NCBI RefSeq assembly: GCF_019801015.1 | Contig: NZ_JAHVJZ010000006.1 | Coordinates: forward strand, 207,251 to 271,250 | Origin: Marinobacter nauticus | GTDB taxonomy: Bacteria; Pseudomonadota; Gammaproteobacteria; Enterobacterales; Shewanellaceae | Direction: 5' to 3' | Length of the DNA stretch: 64,000 bases | Position numbers and translations under genes: made by a program | In this document: piece after piece, positions 32,555 to 41,917 of the stretch | Layout of the letters: each line of letters starts with the position of its first letter | Position numbering within the stretch: position 1 is the stretch's first letter | The notes under the pieces: model-generated | Database searches by the model: none | Seen by the model: the letters and a program-made list of their open reading frames with translations, nothing else | What the model was told of the DNA's origin: nothing

Positions 32555-32593
32555 AAAACCCGCATCACCGAAAGGCGATGCGGGTTTTCTTTT
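32555..32593. terminator. bidirectional terminator between the secreted-protein gene and rnpB
   Basis: Twelve-base stem aaaacccgcatc (32555-32566) / gatgcgggtttt (32577-32588), then ttttctttt on the plus strand and A-run (T-run on the minus strand) on the other side. It can end both the plus-strand gene at 31545 and the minus-strand rnpB transcript, whose mature end lies a few bases away. Confidence 0.9.
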
Positions 32594-32595
32594 GT

Positions 32596-32980
<385 letters not shown>

Positions 32981-32988
32981 GGCGGCGG

Positions 32989-32994
32989 ATTATA
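32989..32994 (-). promoter_or_regulatory. -10 box of the rnpB promoter
   Basis: Perfect TATAAT on the minus strand, followed by a GC-rich discriminator (ccgccgcc) as is typical for stable-RNA promoters under stringent control. The RNA should start at about 32980-32982. The -35 region would fall in the end of rsmI and is weak (TGGTAG). Confidence 0.7.
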
Positions 32995-33011
32995 GCGGCT
33001 GAGGTGCGGGA

Positions 33012-33851
33012 CTACCAGCCCATATCCAGCCCGGCTTTATAAAGGGCGTTTTTCTTCACACCGTGGATCTGCGCCGCCAGTGCCGCCGCCTTTTTCAGCG
33101 GCAGTTCCTGACAAAGCAGTTCGGTGGTTCGCAGCGCTTCGGCAGGCAGCGCGTCTTCGGGTGCTTTATAGGGGCCAATCATCAGCACCATCTCACCGCG
33201 GGTGCGATTTTCATCTTCACTGAGCCAGGCCCGCAACTCAGCAGCCGGGCCACCATGGATGGTTTCGAAGCTTTTGGTCAGTTCACGGGCCAGCACCACC
33301 TGACGCTCGGGCCCCATCACGTCGATCAGCTCTGCCAGAGTGTCCATCACCCGACGCGGAGATTCATAGAAGATCAGGGTGCGTGGCTCTTCCTGAAGCG
33401 CGGTCAGGGTATCGATACGGGCTTTGCTTTTCGCCGGCAAAAAGCCTTCGAAGGCGAACCGGTCTGAAGGCAGGCCTGCGGCACACAACGCCGTAGTGGC
33501 GGCACAGGGGCCCGGCAGCGGCACAACGGCATAACCGGCTTCTCGCACCTGAGTCACCAGGTGATAGCCCGGATCCGAGATCAGCGGCGTGCCTGCGTCC
33601 GACACCAGAGCAATGCTCTGGCCTTGTTCCAACCGGTGGATGATGGACTGAGCCCGCTGCCGCTCGTTGTGATCGTGTACCGACATGGTCGCCGTGCTGA
33701 TGCCAAAGTGGCTGAGCAGCTTGCCGGTGTGGCGGGTGTCTTCACAGGCAATCAGATCCACATCCTGAAGTATCTGAAGGGCCCGGTGAGTGATGTCGGC
33801 CAGGTTGCCAATGGGGGTCGGCACGATATAAAGGGTGGCGGAACTGGACAT
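33012..33851 (-). CDS. rsmI: 16S rRNA (cytidine-1402-2'-O)-methyltransferase
   Basis: Adds the 2'-O-methyl group to C1402, complementing RsmH. Tetrapyrrole-methylase fold; [15 protein letters not shown] near the N-terminus and [14 protein letters not shown] bind SAM. Start at ATG 33851, correctly spaced from GAGGTG; a GTG two codons upstream lies inside that ribosome site. 279 residues. Divergent from lpoA. Confidence 0.97.
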   Translation of the reverse strand: MSSSATLYIVPTPIGNLADITHRALQILQDVDLIACEDTRHTGKLLSHFGISTATMSVHDHNERQRAQSIIHRLEQGQSIALVSDAGTPLISDPGYHLVTQVREAGYAVVPLPGPCAATTALCAAGLPSDRFAFEGFLPAKSKARIDTLTALQEEPRTLIFYESPRRVMDTLAELIDVMGPERQVVLARELTKSFETIHGGPAAELRAWLSEDENRTRGEMVLMIGPYKAPEDALPAEALRTTELLCQELPLKKAAALAAQIHGVKKNALYKAGLDMGW

Positions 33852-33940
33852 GGGCACCTCGAAGGGGGCAGTAAGGTGGATTGGTTTACTGCAAACAGGG
33901 GGTTAAACTAGTGGCTGCAATTCTATCAGAGTGGATCCCC

Positions 33941-35770
33941 GTGGTGAAAAGCGTTTCCCTATACCGGCCGTCGCGCCGGCGGCATCTCGCCATGGCCCTG
34001 ATGGTGGCCGTTCTTGCTGGTTGTGCCAGTGGACCGGATACCGCCAAGGCCCCCACAGAGACCCTGTCCCTGGGGCAGATCAGTCAAAGCCCCAACGCCT
34101 ACCTTCAGTTGGCAAACCAGAGTTCGGGCGAACAACAGCAGAGCTATTTGCTGCTGGCTGCGCGTGCTTACCAGACACAGGGGCAAAACAGCGCGGCACA
34201 GAACATCCTGGCGTCGATGGCGCACCAGTTGCCCGACAGTGGCCCCCTGCAAGCCGAGTTTCGTTTGATTCAGGCCCACATCTATGCGGACCAGCAGCAG
34301 CGGGCTGAAGCATTGTCACTGCTGAAGTGGCCTGCCAGTTGGAACCTCTCCACGGCCCAATGGCAGGACTTCTTTACTCTGCAGGCGGAACTGCAGAGCG
34401 CAGAGGGGGCCTATTTTGCCGAAGCTGCGGCTCGCTATGGACTTGATGCCTACCTGACCGGCGAGGCGAAGAACGCGAACGCCGACGCCCTGTGGACAGC
34501 GCTGTCCCGGGTGGATGAAGAGACACTTCAGGTCCAGAAGGAGAGCGCACAGGATCCGATCTGGCAGGGCTGGATCGAACTGGCCTGGCTGACCCAGCAC
34601 TTCGCCATTCAGCCCTCCTCCCTGCTTGGCGAACTGGCACGCTGGCAGCAAAGCAACCCCAATCACCCCGCGGCCCAGCGCTTGCCGACGGATTTGGAGC
34701 GCGCGCTGAGCGTCCAGCCCTACCGGCCTCATCAGGTGGCGGTGCTGCTGCCATTGAGCGGCCGGGTGGCCAGCCAGGCCCGCGCCATTCAGGACGGTTT
34801 GATGGCCAACCTGCTGGCCAACGAAACCCAACGCCAGGTGCGCTTTTACGACACCGGGGAAATGGATGCCGTTGCGGCCTATCAACAGGCGGTGGCTGAC
34901 GGCGCCGAGTTTGTGATCGGCCCATTGCTGAAGCCCAATGTGGACAAGGTGCTGGCTCAGTATGACGGTCAGGTGCCGCTGCTGGCATTGAACGCCAAAG
35001 ACACCAACGCTCCGGACAGTGCAGACCTCTACTTCTTCTCGCTGGATCCGGAAACGGAAGCGGCACAGGCCGCCCAGCGGATCTGGCTGGAGGGCCACAA
35101 GCATCCGCTGGTGCTCTCTTCCGGCAACGCCATTGGCAAACGGATGGCCGAGCGGTTTGTGGCGCAATGGGCCGAGCTCAGCGATGACCCGGTGGAGATT
35201 CACTACTTCGGCAATCAGGCCAGCATGCGTGGCACCGTCCAAACGGCCATGCACGTCGACCAGAGTGAAGAACGCATCAAAGCCATTAAAGCGCTGTTTG
35301 GTAGCCAGACTCAGGCAGACTTCCGTTCCCGCCGTGACGTCGATGCCCTGTATCTGATCGCGAACGGCGATGAAGTCCGTCTTCTCAAGCCCTTTGTGGA
35401 TGTGAGTCTGGCGGTGTTTGCCGATCCTCTGGCACTCTATGGCAGCAGCCGTGCCCATCAGGCGCTGAACAGCCAGCAGAGTCAGGAGCTGGATGGCCTG
35501 GAGCTGAGCGACATGCCCTGGCTGCTGGGACAGAACCCGGCCCGCACTCAAGCCGAAGCGCTCTGGCCTGAGCGACAACAGGCGCTGATGCGGCTGTACG
35601 CCATGGGCTACGACAGCTGGGACCTGATCGACCGCCTGGCCCAAATGCGGGTATTCTCCGGATACCGGGTCAAAGGGCTGAGTGGCGATCTGGCCGTCAC
35701 GCCGGACGGCGAGCTTCAGCGCGAGTTGAGCTGGGCCAAATATCGTCGCGGCCAGCTTAAGGCCGATTGA
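33941..35770 (+). CDS. lpoA: outer-membrane lipoprotein activator of PBP1A
   Basis: Stimulates the peptidoglycan synthase PBP1A (mrcA, also in this window) from the outer membrane. Signal peptide with lipobox VLAGC, so Cys is lipidated. The N-terminal half (to about 240) is helical and TPR-like; the C-terminal half is a periplasmic-binding-protein fold starting at VAVLLPLSGRVASQA. The start is uncertain: GTG 33941 (609 residues) or GTG 33944 give an ordinary signal peptide, GTG 33911 has a better ribosome site but a longer leader. First of the lpoA-yraN-diaA-dolP run; TGATG overlap with yraN. Confidence 0.95.
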   Translation: MVKSVSLYRPSRRRHLAMALMVAVLAGCASGPDTAKAPTETLSLGQISQSPNAYLQLANQSSGEQQQSYLLLAARAYQTQGQNSAAQNILASMAHQLPDSGPLQAEFRLIQAHIYADQQQRAEALSLLKWPASWNLSTAQWQDFFTLQAELQSAEGAYFAEAAARYGLDAYLTGEAKNANADALWTALSRVDEETLQVQKESAQDPIWQGWIELAWLTQHFAIQPSSLLGELARWQQSNPNHPAAQRLPTDLERALSVQPYRPHQVAVLLPLSGRVASQARAIQDGLMANLLANETQRQVRFYDTGEMDAVAAYQQAVADGAEFVIGPLLKPNVDKVLAQYDGQVPLLALNAKDTNAPDSADLYFFSLDPETEAAQAAQRIWLEGHKHPLVLSSGNAIGKRMAERFVAQWAELSDDPVEIHYFGNQASMRGTVQTAMHVDQSEERIKAIKALFGSQTQADFRSRRDVDALYLIANGDEVRLLKPFVDVSLAVFADPLALYGSSRAHQALNSQQSQELDGLELSDMPWLLGQNPARTQAEALWPERQQALMRLYAMGYDSWDLIDRLAQMRVFSGYRVKGLSGDLAVTPDGELQRELSWAKYRRGQLKAD

Positions 35771-36102
35771 TGCATCAACGGGGCAAGGATGCCGAACAGC
35801 AAGCCTGCCGGTTTCTGCAGGCTCAGGGCCTCAGCCCCGTTGCCCAAAACGTCCAGTGCCGCTTCGGCGAACTGGACCTCATCATGCGCCAGGGAGACAC
35901 CCTGGTGTTTGTCGAAGTAAAGTACCGCCGGCATGGCGGTTTTGGTGGGGCCGCTTCGGCCGTCACCCCTCATAAGCAGCATAAGCTGCGTCTGACCGCC
36001 AACTGGTACCTGCAGCAACAGGGCATGAGTGATTGTCCCTGCCGCTTTGATGTACTGGCCATTGACGGTGACACAACAAATTGGATTCAAAACGCTTTTT
36101 AA
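35770..36102 (+). CDS. yraN: YraN/UPF0102 endonuclease-fold protein
   Basis: 110 residues from ATG 35770, overlapping the lpoA stop by one base. Restriction-endonuclease-like core: GKDAEQQACRFL, then FGELDLIMRQGDTLVFVEVKYR with the acidic/Lys catalytic pattern E..D..ExK of the UPF0102 family. Its cellular role is not established. 15 bases before diaA. Confidence 0.95.
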   Translation: MHQRGKDAEQQACRFLQAQGLSPVAQNVQCRFGELDLIMRQGDTLVFVEVKYRRHGGFGGAASAVTPHKQHKLRLTANWYLQQQGMSDCPCRFDVLAIDGDTTNWIQNAF

Positions 36103-36705
<603 letters not shown>

Positions 36706-36707
36706 GC

Positions 36708-37295
36708 ATGCGCCCGACAACCTTGCGCCTGATAGCACTGCTGTTAATGAGCACCACCCTGACCGGCTGCGCCGGTGTGATTATGGCTGGCGCCGTCGGT
36801 GGCGCAGTGATGGTGAACGATCGCCGCTCTTTCACGACCCAGGTCGACGACCATGGGCTGGATGTGGCTGTCACCGCCGCGCTGAACGAGGATGACGGGC
36901 TTAAGAACCAATCCCGGATCCGGGTTATCTCCATGAATCGCCGCGTACTTCTGGTGGGCCAGGTGCCGAACCAGATGCTGAAAGAGCGCGCAGTGCAGAT
37001 CGCCCGCAGCAACCCTGATGTGGTGCAGTTGCACGACCAGCTGCGGATCGGCAACCCGGTTGGTTTTACCACTCAGAGCAATGACACCTGGACCACCACC
37101 AAAGTGAAATCCCGTATGTTCAGCGACAACGAACTGGACGCAATGCGGATCAAGGTGATCACCGAAAACGGTGAGGTTTTCCTGCTGGGTCTGGTCGACC
37201 CGAATGAAGCGGATCTGGCGGTGGAGGTGGCACGCACCACCTCGGGGGTCCGCAAGGTCGTTAAGGTGTTTGAATATCAGGACGCCAATCCATAA
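36708..37295 (+). CDS. dolP: BON-domain outer-membrane lipoprotein DolP (YraP)
   Basis: 195 residues. Lipoprotein signal with lipobox LTGC, then a Gly/Ala stretch and two BON domains (about 48-115 and 125-195) that bind anionic phospholipids. In E. coli it supports envelope integrity and BamA function and localises to the division site. Last gene of the lpoA run, followed by a strong terminator. Confidence 0.95.
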   Translation: MRPTTLRLIALLLMSTTLTGCAGVIMAGAVGGAVMVNDRRSFTTQVDDHGLDVAVTAALNEDDGLKNQSRIRVISMNRRVLLVGQVPNQMLKERAVQIARSNPDVVQLHDQLRIGNPVGFTTQSNDTWTTTKVKSRMFSDNELDAMRIKVITENGEVFLLGLVDPNEADLAVEVARTTSGVRKVVKVFEYQDANP

Positions 37296-37300
37296 AAGCA

Positions 37301-37328
37301 AAAAGCCGACCATCTGGTCGGCTTTTTT
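37301..37328. terminator. intrinsic terminator between dolP and trpS
   Basis: Stem aaaagccgacca (37301-37312) / tggtcggctttt (37315-37326) ending in six T. Because of the flanking A-run it can serve both convergent units, dolP (+) and trpS (-). Confidence 0.88.
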
Positions 37329-37348
37329 ACGGAATGATAAACCCGGAT

Positions 37349-38356
37349 TCAGCGCGGCATCGCCGGCAGGCCGACCGCATCGTATACCTTGGCCAGGGTG
37401 ACCGCAGCACGTTCACGGGCGCCTTCAGCACCGGCTTTCATCACTTCGTCCAGGTAAGCCTGATCGGCACGGATCTCGGCGAAACGCTTCTGCATCGGCT
37501 CCAGTAGCGCCACAACAGACTCTGCGGTCGCCACTTTGAGGTGGCCATACATCTTACCTTCGAACTCCGCTTCGATCTCCGCAAAGGTCTTGCCGGAGGT
37601 GGCTGAGTAGATGCTCATCAGGTTGGACACACCCGCTTTGTTATCCAGGTCAAAACGCACCACTGGCGGCTCATCAGAGTCGGTGACCGCCTTCTTGAAT
37701 TTCTTGGTGATGGTCTTGGGATCTTCCAGCAGGCCAACGCGGTTATTGGCGTTATCGTCGGACTTGGACATCTTCTTGGCCGGATCCTGCAGGCTCATTA
37801 CCCGGGCGCCCGCTTCCGGGATGTGCGGCTCCGGTACGGTAAACACATCGCCGTACAGGTTGTTAAAGCGGGTGGCGATATCACGAGCCAGCTCAAGGTG
37901 CTGTTTCTGGTCATTACCGACCGGCACTTCGTTGGCCTGATAAAGCAGAATGTCGGCCGCCATCAGCACCGGGTAGCTGAACAGACCGGCGTTGATGTTG
38001 GTGGCGTGACGGGCGGATTTGTCCTTGAACTGCGTCATCCGGTTCAGTTCACCCATCTGGGTGTAGCAGTTCAGGATCCAGCTCAGTTGAGTGTGCTCCT
38101 GTACGTGAGACTGAACGAACACGGTGCTCTTCTTCGGATCGACCCCACAGGCCAGATACAGGGCCAGGGTGTCCATGCAGGCATTACGCAGCTTTTCCGG
38201 ATCCTGACGCACGGTGATGGCATGCAGATCCACGATGCAGTAGAGGGCATCATGAGTCTCCTGCAGCTTCACCCACTGACGCAGAGCGCCCATGTAGTTA
38301 CCAAGGGTGAGGCCTCCGGAGGGCTGAGCGCCACTCAATACAACGGGTTTGGTCAT
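37349..38356 (-). CDS. trpS: tryptophanyl-tRNA synthetase
   Basis: Class Ic synthetase charging tRNA-Trp. 335 residues. The HIGH-type motif appears as [14 protein letters not shown], the KMSKS loop as KKMSKSD. ATGA overlap with gph; the rpe-gph-trpS order is that of E. coli. Confidence 0.98.
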   Translation of the reverse strand: MTKPVVLSGAQPSGGLTLGNYMGALRQWVKLQETHDALYCIVDLHAITVRQDPEKLRNACMDTLALYLACGVDPKKSTVFVQSHVQEHTQLSWILNCYTQMGELNRMTQFKDKSARHATNINAGLFSYPVLMAADILLYQANEVPVGNDQKQHLELARDIATRFNNLYGDVFTVPEPHIPEAGARVMSLQDPAKKMSKSDDNANNRVGLLEDPKTITKKFKKAVTDSDEPPVVRFDLDNKAGVSNLMSIYSATSGKTFAEIEAEFEGKMYGHLKVATAESVVALLEPMQKRFAEIRADQAYLDEVMKAGAEGARERAAVTLAKVYDAVGLPAMPR

Positions 38357-39054
38357 ACAGATTCAGTCTCTTGTCGAGCCGGCAGCAACGCCAGCAGGTG
38401 TTCAAAATGATCCAGGGTTTGGTTCGGCCCCAGTGCCGCAATCGGCTGGCCATAGTTATAGCCGTACGTCAGACCAATGCTGGTACAGCCTGCGGCCTTT
38501 GCCGCTTCAATGTCGTTTCGGGAATCGCCGACCATCACCATCTGTTCCGCTGCCAGCCCAAACTGGGCCAACACATGCTCAAGCGGCATCGGGTCCGGCT
38601 TACGCCGCGCCAATGAATCACCACCCAGCATCAGCTCAAAATGGGCGGCCAGGCCACAGGTGGCCATCAGGTCAGGCAGGTAACGCGCGGGTTTATTGGT
38701 GATCAACGCCAGGCGGTAGCCCCGGGCTTTCAGGGCCGCCAGGGTCTCTGCCACACCGGGATACAGAGGGCTGCCCTGATCCAGGTGCGCGCCGTAGTGG
38801 AAATGAAACCGTTCCAGTGCGTTTGCCAGCAGATCCGATGACAAGGCGGGGTCAGGCTCAACATTACCGCTTAGCGCCCGGCGCATCAACATCTCAGCGC
38901 CATTGCCAATCCAGCCACGGGCCGCCTCAACGGTGCAGGAGGGACGGCCCAGATCTTCCAGCGCTGCACCGGCGGCCTGAGCCAGGGCTGGCACACTGTC
39001 GATCAGCGTGCCGTCCAGATCAAAAGCGATGGCACGAATCTTAGAGAACGGCAT
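38353..39054 (-). CDS. gph: phosphoglycolate phosphatase
   Basis: HAD-family hydrolase removing phosphate from 2-phosphoglycolate formed during DNA 3'-end repair. 233 residues. Nucleophile Asp12 and acid Asp14 in [10 protein letters not shown], Thr/Ser motif LITNKPAR, Lys in [11 protein letters not shown] and the acidic motif [16 protein letters not shown]. Its start overlaps the rpe stop by one base. Confidence 0.96.
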   Translation of the reverse strand: MPFSKIRAIAFDLDGTLIDSVPALAQAAGAALEDLGRPSCTVEAARGWIGNGAEMLMRRALSGNVEPDPALSSDLLANALERFHFHYGAHLDQGSPLYPGVAETLAALKARGYRLALITNKPARYLPDLMATCGLAAHFELMLGGDSLARRKPDPMPLEHVLAQFGLAAEQMVMVGDSRNDIEAAKAAGCTSIGLTYGYNYGQPIAALGPNQTLDHFEHLLALLPARQETESV

Positions 39055-39728
39055 TATCCGCGCACCGACGCCAGTTGCTCACGCATCTTATCGATCTCCG
39101 CCTTGTAGTCGGGCTTGCCAAAAATGGCGGAGCCGGCCACAAACATGTCGGCGCCTGCCGCGGCGATCTCGGCGATGTTATCCGCTTTCACGCCACCGTC
39201 GATCTCCAGACGGATATCGCGGCCACTGGCATCAATACGCTCACGCACCTGGCGGATTTTATCCAGGGTGCCCGGAATAAAGGATTGGCCACCAAAGCCC
39301 GGATTAACGGACATCAGCAGGATCACATCCAGCTTGTCCATGACATAGTCCAGGTGATGCAGCGGGGTGGCCGGGTTAAACACCAGACCCGCCTGACAGC
39401 CATGGTCTTTGATCAACTGCAGAGTGCGGTCCAGGTGCTCGGAGGCTTCCGGATGGAAGGTAATGATGGACGCGCCCGCTTTGGCAAAGTCCGGAATGAT
39501 CCGATCCACCGGCTTCACCATCAGGTGCACATCGATGGGGGCTTCAATGCCATAGTTGCGCAGTGCCTGGCACACCATCGGACCGATGGTCAGGTTCGGC
39601 ACGTAGTGGTTATCCATAACGTCGAAGTGCACCACATCCGCGCCAGAAGCCAGTACGTTGGCCACCTCTTCACCCAGACGGGCGAAGTCGGCGGAGAGGA
39701 TGGAGGGGGCGATCAGAAACTCTTTCAT
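39054..39728 (-). CDS. rpe: ribulose-phosphate 3-epimerase
   Basis: Interconverts ribulose-5-P and xylulose-5-P in the pentose phosphate pathway. Start at ATG 39728 gives 224 residues beginning [21 protein letters not shown] as in the family; the longer frame is dismissed. [31 protein letters not shown] and EIDGGVK contain the metal and catalytic residues. In enterobacteria dam lies directly upstream; here a plus-strand islet (39924-41082) intervenes. Confidence 0.97.
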   Translation of the reverse strand: MKEFLIAPSILSADFARLGEEVANVLASGADVVHFDVMDNHYVPNLTIGPMVCQALRNYGIEAPIDVHLMVKPVDRIIPDFAKAGASIITFHPEASEHLDRTLQLIKDHGCQAGLVFNPATPLHHLDYVMDKLDVILLMSVNPGFGGQSFIPGTLDKIRQVRERIDASGRDIRLEIDGGVKADNIAEIAAAGADMFVAGSAIFGKPDYKAEIDKMREQLASVRG

Positions 39729-39923
39729 GGCCGTTTCTCTTTTTGGAGGCAAAGGTAGGGGCGTTTTTTTGCCGGCCATTTTAGCGCCTCATAAGGGGCA
39801 CCCCAAGGGCAATTTATTTTTCCCTTGCATGATCCCAGGTTTACCAATAGGTTAGGAATTCCCCCCAGGTCCATTCCACTTTAAAATTGACGCTTTGGGC
39901 AGTGCCCATGGATTAGGGAATGG

Positions 39924-40574
39924 ATGATGAAAAAATTTGCACTTTCCTCTTTGGCTATCGCCCTGATGGCCAGCAGCGCCACCGCCAACGCAGCAGCGGA
40001 ATTTGGTGGCGGTGAACTGAGCCTGAATGCCACTCTGGCCAGCAACTACTTGTGGCGTGGTTTCACCCTGACTGATGACGACTTCGCTTATCAGGGTGGC
40101 ATCGACTACGAACATGAGAGCGGCTTCTACATCGGTACCTGGGCATCAAACTACAAGTACCTGGATGAAGCCTGGGAAGACGACTACGAGATCGACCTGT
40201 ACGGCGGTTACTACCTGGAAGTCAACGATGACGTCGGCATCGATTTCGGTGTGGTTCGTTACTACTACGGCGACGGTGGCCACACCACTGAGTGGTATGT
40301 GGGTGCCGACCTGTACGGCTTCAACGTTAAGGCCAACTACGACCAGCACGTTGAATCCTGGTACTACGAAGGCAACTATGACTTCGAGCTGCCCGCTGAG
40401 CTGGTTCTCGGCCTGCACGCTGGCTACTACGATTTTGACGACGGCTACAGCGCCTATGATCTGGCTGCAACCCTGAGCTGGGCACTGAACGATTACGTCG
40501 AATTCTTCGGTGGCGCCGTGTATCAGGAAGATGAGAAGGACAACTACGTCGCTGGCGTAAACTTCTACTACTGA
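39924..40574 (+). CDS. TorF-family putative outer-membrane porin
   Basis: 216 residues with signal peptide (MMKKFALSSLAIALMASSATANA). The mature part is an antiparallel beta-barrel candidate, rich in Tyr, Trp and Gly and strongly acidic, starting GELSLNATLASNYLWRGFTLTDDD, the opening typical of the TorF (TIGR02001) family, and ending in an aromatic residue (VNFYY), as outer-membrane proteins do. Substrate unknown. Two adjacent ATG codons (39924, 39927) could start it; aggga precedes them. Followed by a palindrome but no T-run terminator. Confidence 0.8.
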   Translation: MMKKFALSSLAIALMASSATANAAAEFGGGELSLNATLASNYLWRGFTLTDDDFAYQGGIDYEHESGFYIGTWASNYKYLDEAWEDDYEIDLYGGYYLEVNDDVGIDFGVVRYYYGDGGHTTEWYVGADLYGFNVKANYDQHVESWYYEGNYDFELPAELVLGLHAGYYDFDDGYSAYDLAATLSWALNDYVEFFGGAVYQEDEKDNYVAGVNFYY

Positions 40575-40581
40575 TCCAAAC

Positions 40582-40610
40582 TGGTCACCAATTGACCAGA
40601 TTGCTATACT
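40582..40610 (+). promoter_or_regulatory. probable promoter with overlapping palindrome before the small membrane protein gene
   Basis: TGGTCA (40582-40587), 17-base spacer, TATACT (40605-40610). The -35 is half of the inverted repeat TGGTCA-N5-TGACCA (40582-40598), which could be an operator or the weak end of the porin transcript. Confidence 0.45.
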
Positions 40611-40639
40611 CGCCTCTCATGCTTTGGCAGGAGGCGGGT

Positions 40640-40903
40640 ATGGCTTTAAGGATTGGCAAAAAGCGGGGAGTTCTGGTGTTGACCGGCGCACTGGTGCTGG
40701 TTGCTGCTGGCATGACCCTGCACCATCAACGCTGTGATGGCACTCAGAGCATGAAGGCCTGTGCCGCGCAATCCGGCCTTAACTGGCATACCTGGCTTGT
40801 TGGCCGCGGTGGCTCCAGCCAATTCCATTTTGTCGATCTGCTTGAATTGCTGTACGGGCATGAGAAACGGCCGGACTCTGCGCCGGGCGGCCCACTCAAT
40901 TGA
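40640..40903 (+). CDS. small single-pass membrane protein of unknown function
   Basis: 87 residues from ATG 40640, which has an ideal AGGAGG site 5 bases upstream. Basic N-terminus, one hydrophobic segment (GVLVLTGALVLVAAGMTL, about 10-28), then a probably periplasmic domain with two cysteines (CDGTQSMKAC) that may pair, and a Gly/Pro-rich end. I recognise no family. Its TGA stop overlaps the TTG start of the DUF2970 gene by two bases, so the two proteins are likely made together. Confidence 0.65.
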   Translation: MALRIGKKRGVLVLTGALVLVAAGMTLHHQRCDGTQSMKACAAQSGLNWHTWLVGRGGSSQFHFVDLLELLYGHEKRPDSAPGGPLN

Positions 40904-41082
40904 TCCGCATCGTACTCAGCGTCCTTGCGGCGTTTTTTGGGGTTCAGAGTGAAGCCAATCGACAGCGGGACTTCACCTCTCATTCTCCCCTGCCTTACAT
41001 CCTCACCGGCATCATCGGCGTCGTGCTGTTTGTTCTGACGCTTATCTGGATCGTCAACCGGGTCCTGTCAGGGACGGTATAA
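40900..41082 (+). CDS. DUF2970 small membrane protein
   Basis: 60 residues. The conserved DUF2970 N-terminus SVLAAFFGVQSEANRQRDF is followed by one membrane helix (about 33-55). The family is widespread in beta- and gammaproteobacteria and has no known function. The only possible start is TTG 40900, overlapping the preceding stop codon (TTGA), with no good ribosome site, so translation depends on coupling. The 3' end overlaps dam by 15 bases. Confidence 0.8.
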   Translation: MIRIVLSVLAAFFGVQSEANRQRDFTSHSPLPYILTGIIGVVLFVLTLIWIVNRVLSGTV

Positions 41083-41883
41083 CGCCATCAATTCATCCAC
41101 TTTCTTGCGCCCTCGGCCATTCTGGCTGATGGAGCGTCCCACCTGGATGGTATCCAGCTTAGCGTTGTCATAGAGCTTACGTGCCAGCGGCGTATCGTGG
41201 TTGCTGATCAGTACGGTCAGCTTTTTCTGACTGGCCGCCTCTTCCGCCTCCCGCGCCAGAATCGCCTGATCGTCCAGGCTAAAACCGCCGCTGGCGTAAC
41301 TGGTGAAGTTGGAGGTGGTGGACAGCGGCAGATACGGCGGATCACAGTAGATCACATCGCCATCCTGACAGCGGGCAAACGTCTGCGCATACCCCTCACA
41401 CAGAAACGTCGCGCGTTGCGCCTTCTCGGCAAAGAAATGCAGCTCCTTCTCCGGAAAGTAGGGGCGCTTATAAGAACCAAACGGCACGTTAAAGCCGCCG
41501 GACTTGTTGTAGCGACACAGACCGTTATAGCCGTAGCGGTTCAGGTAAAGAAACAGCACGGCACGATCAAAACGATCATGACAACGATTAAACTGATCAC
41601 GCAGCGCGTAGTAGGCATCTTTGCTGTTGTTGCTGTCCACAAACAACTTTGCCGCCTCAGCAATGTAGTGGTCAGGCTCCTGCTTCAGCGTGTTGTACAG
41701 ACCGATCAGGTCCGGATTAATGTCGCTCAGCAGGTAGCTGGGGAAGTCGGTGTTCAGAAACACTGAGCCCGCGCCAACGAAGGGTTCCACCAGACGATCG
41801 GCATCGGGCAGCCGGGCAGCAATGTCGTCCACCAGCTTGAATTTGCCTCCAGCCCATTTGAGAAAGGCTCTCGATCTTGTCAT
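41068..41883 (-). CDS. dam: DNA adenine methylase (GATC-specific)
   Basis: Methylates adenine in GATC, directing mismatch repair and replication timing. 271 residues. SAM motif FLKWAGGKFKLV near the N-terminus, FVGAGSVFLN, and the catalytic DPPY motif (VIYCDPPYLPLS). Sits next to damX as in E. coli, suggesting an orthologous housekeeping methylase, not part of a restriction system. Confidence 0.96.
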   Translation of the reverse strand: MTRSRAFLKWAGGKFKLVDDIAARLPDADRLVEPFVGAGSVFLNTDFPSYLLSDINPDLIGLYNTLKQEPDHYIAEAAKLFVDSNNSKDAYYALRDQFNRCHDRFDRAVLFLYLNRYGYNGLCRYNKSGGFNVPFGSYKRPYFPEKELHFFAEKAQRATFLCEGYAQTFARCQDGDVIYCDPPYLPLSTTSNFTSYASGGFSLDDQAILAREAEEAASQKKLTVLISNHDTPLARKLYDNAKLDTIQVGRSISQNGRGRKKVDELMALYRP

Positions 41884-41917
41884 CTACCGACCATCTTGCG
41901 TTACAAAAGACCAGATT

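Noticed and set aside
34316..35644. 442-codon open frame antisense to lpoA
   Set aside because: Lies fully within lpoA, whose lipobox and binding-protein fold are clear.
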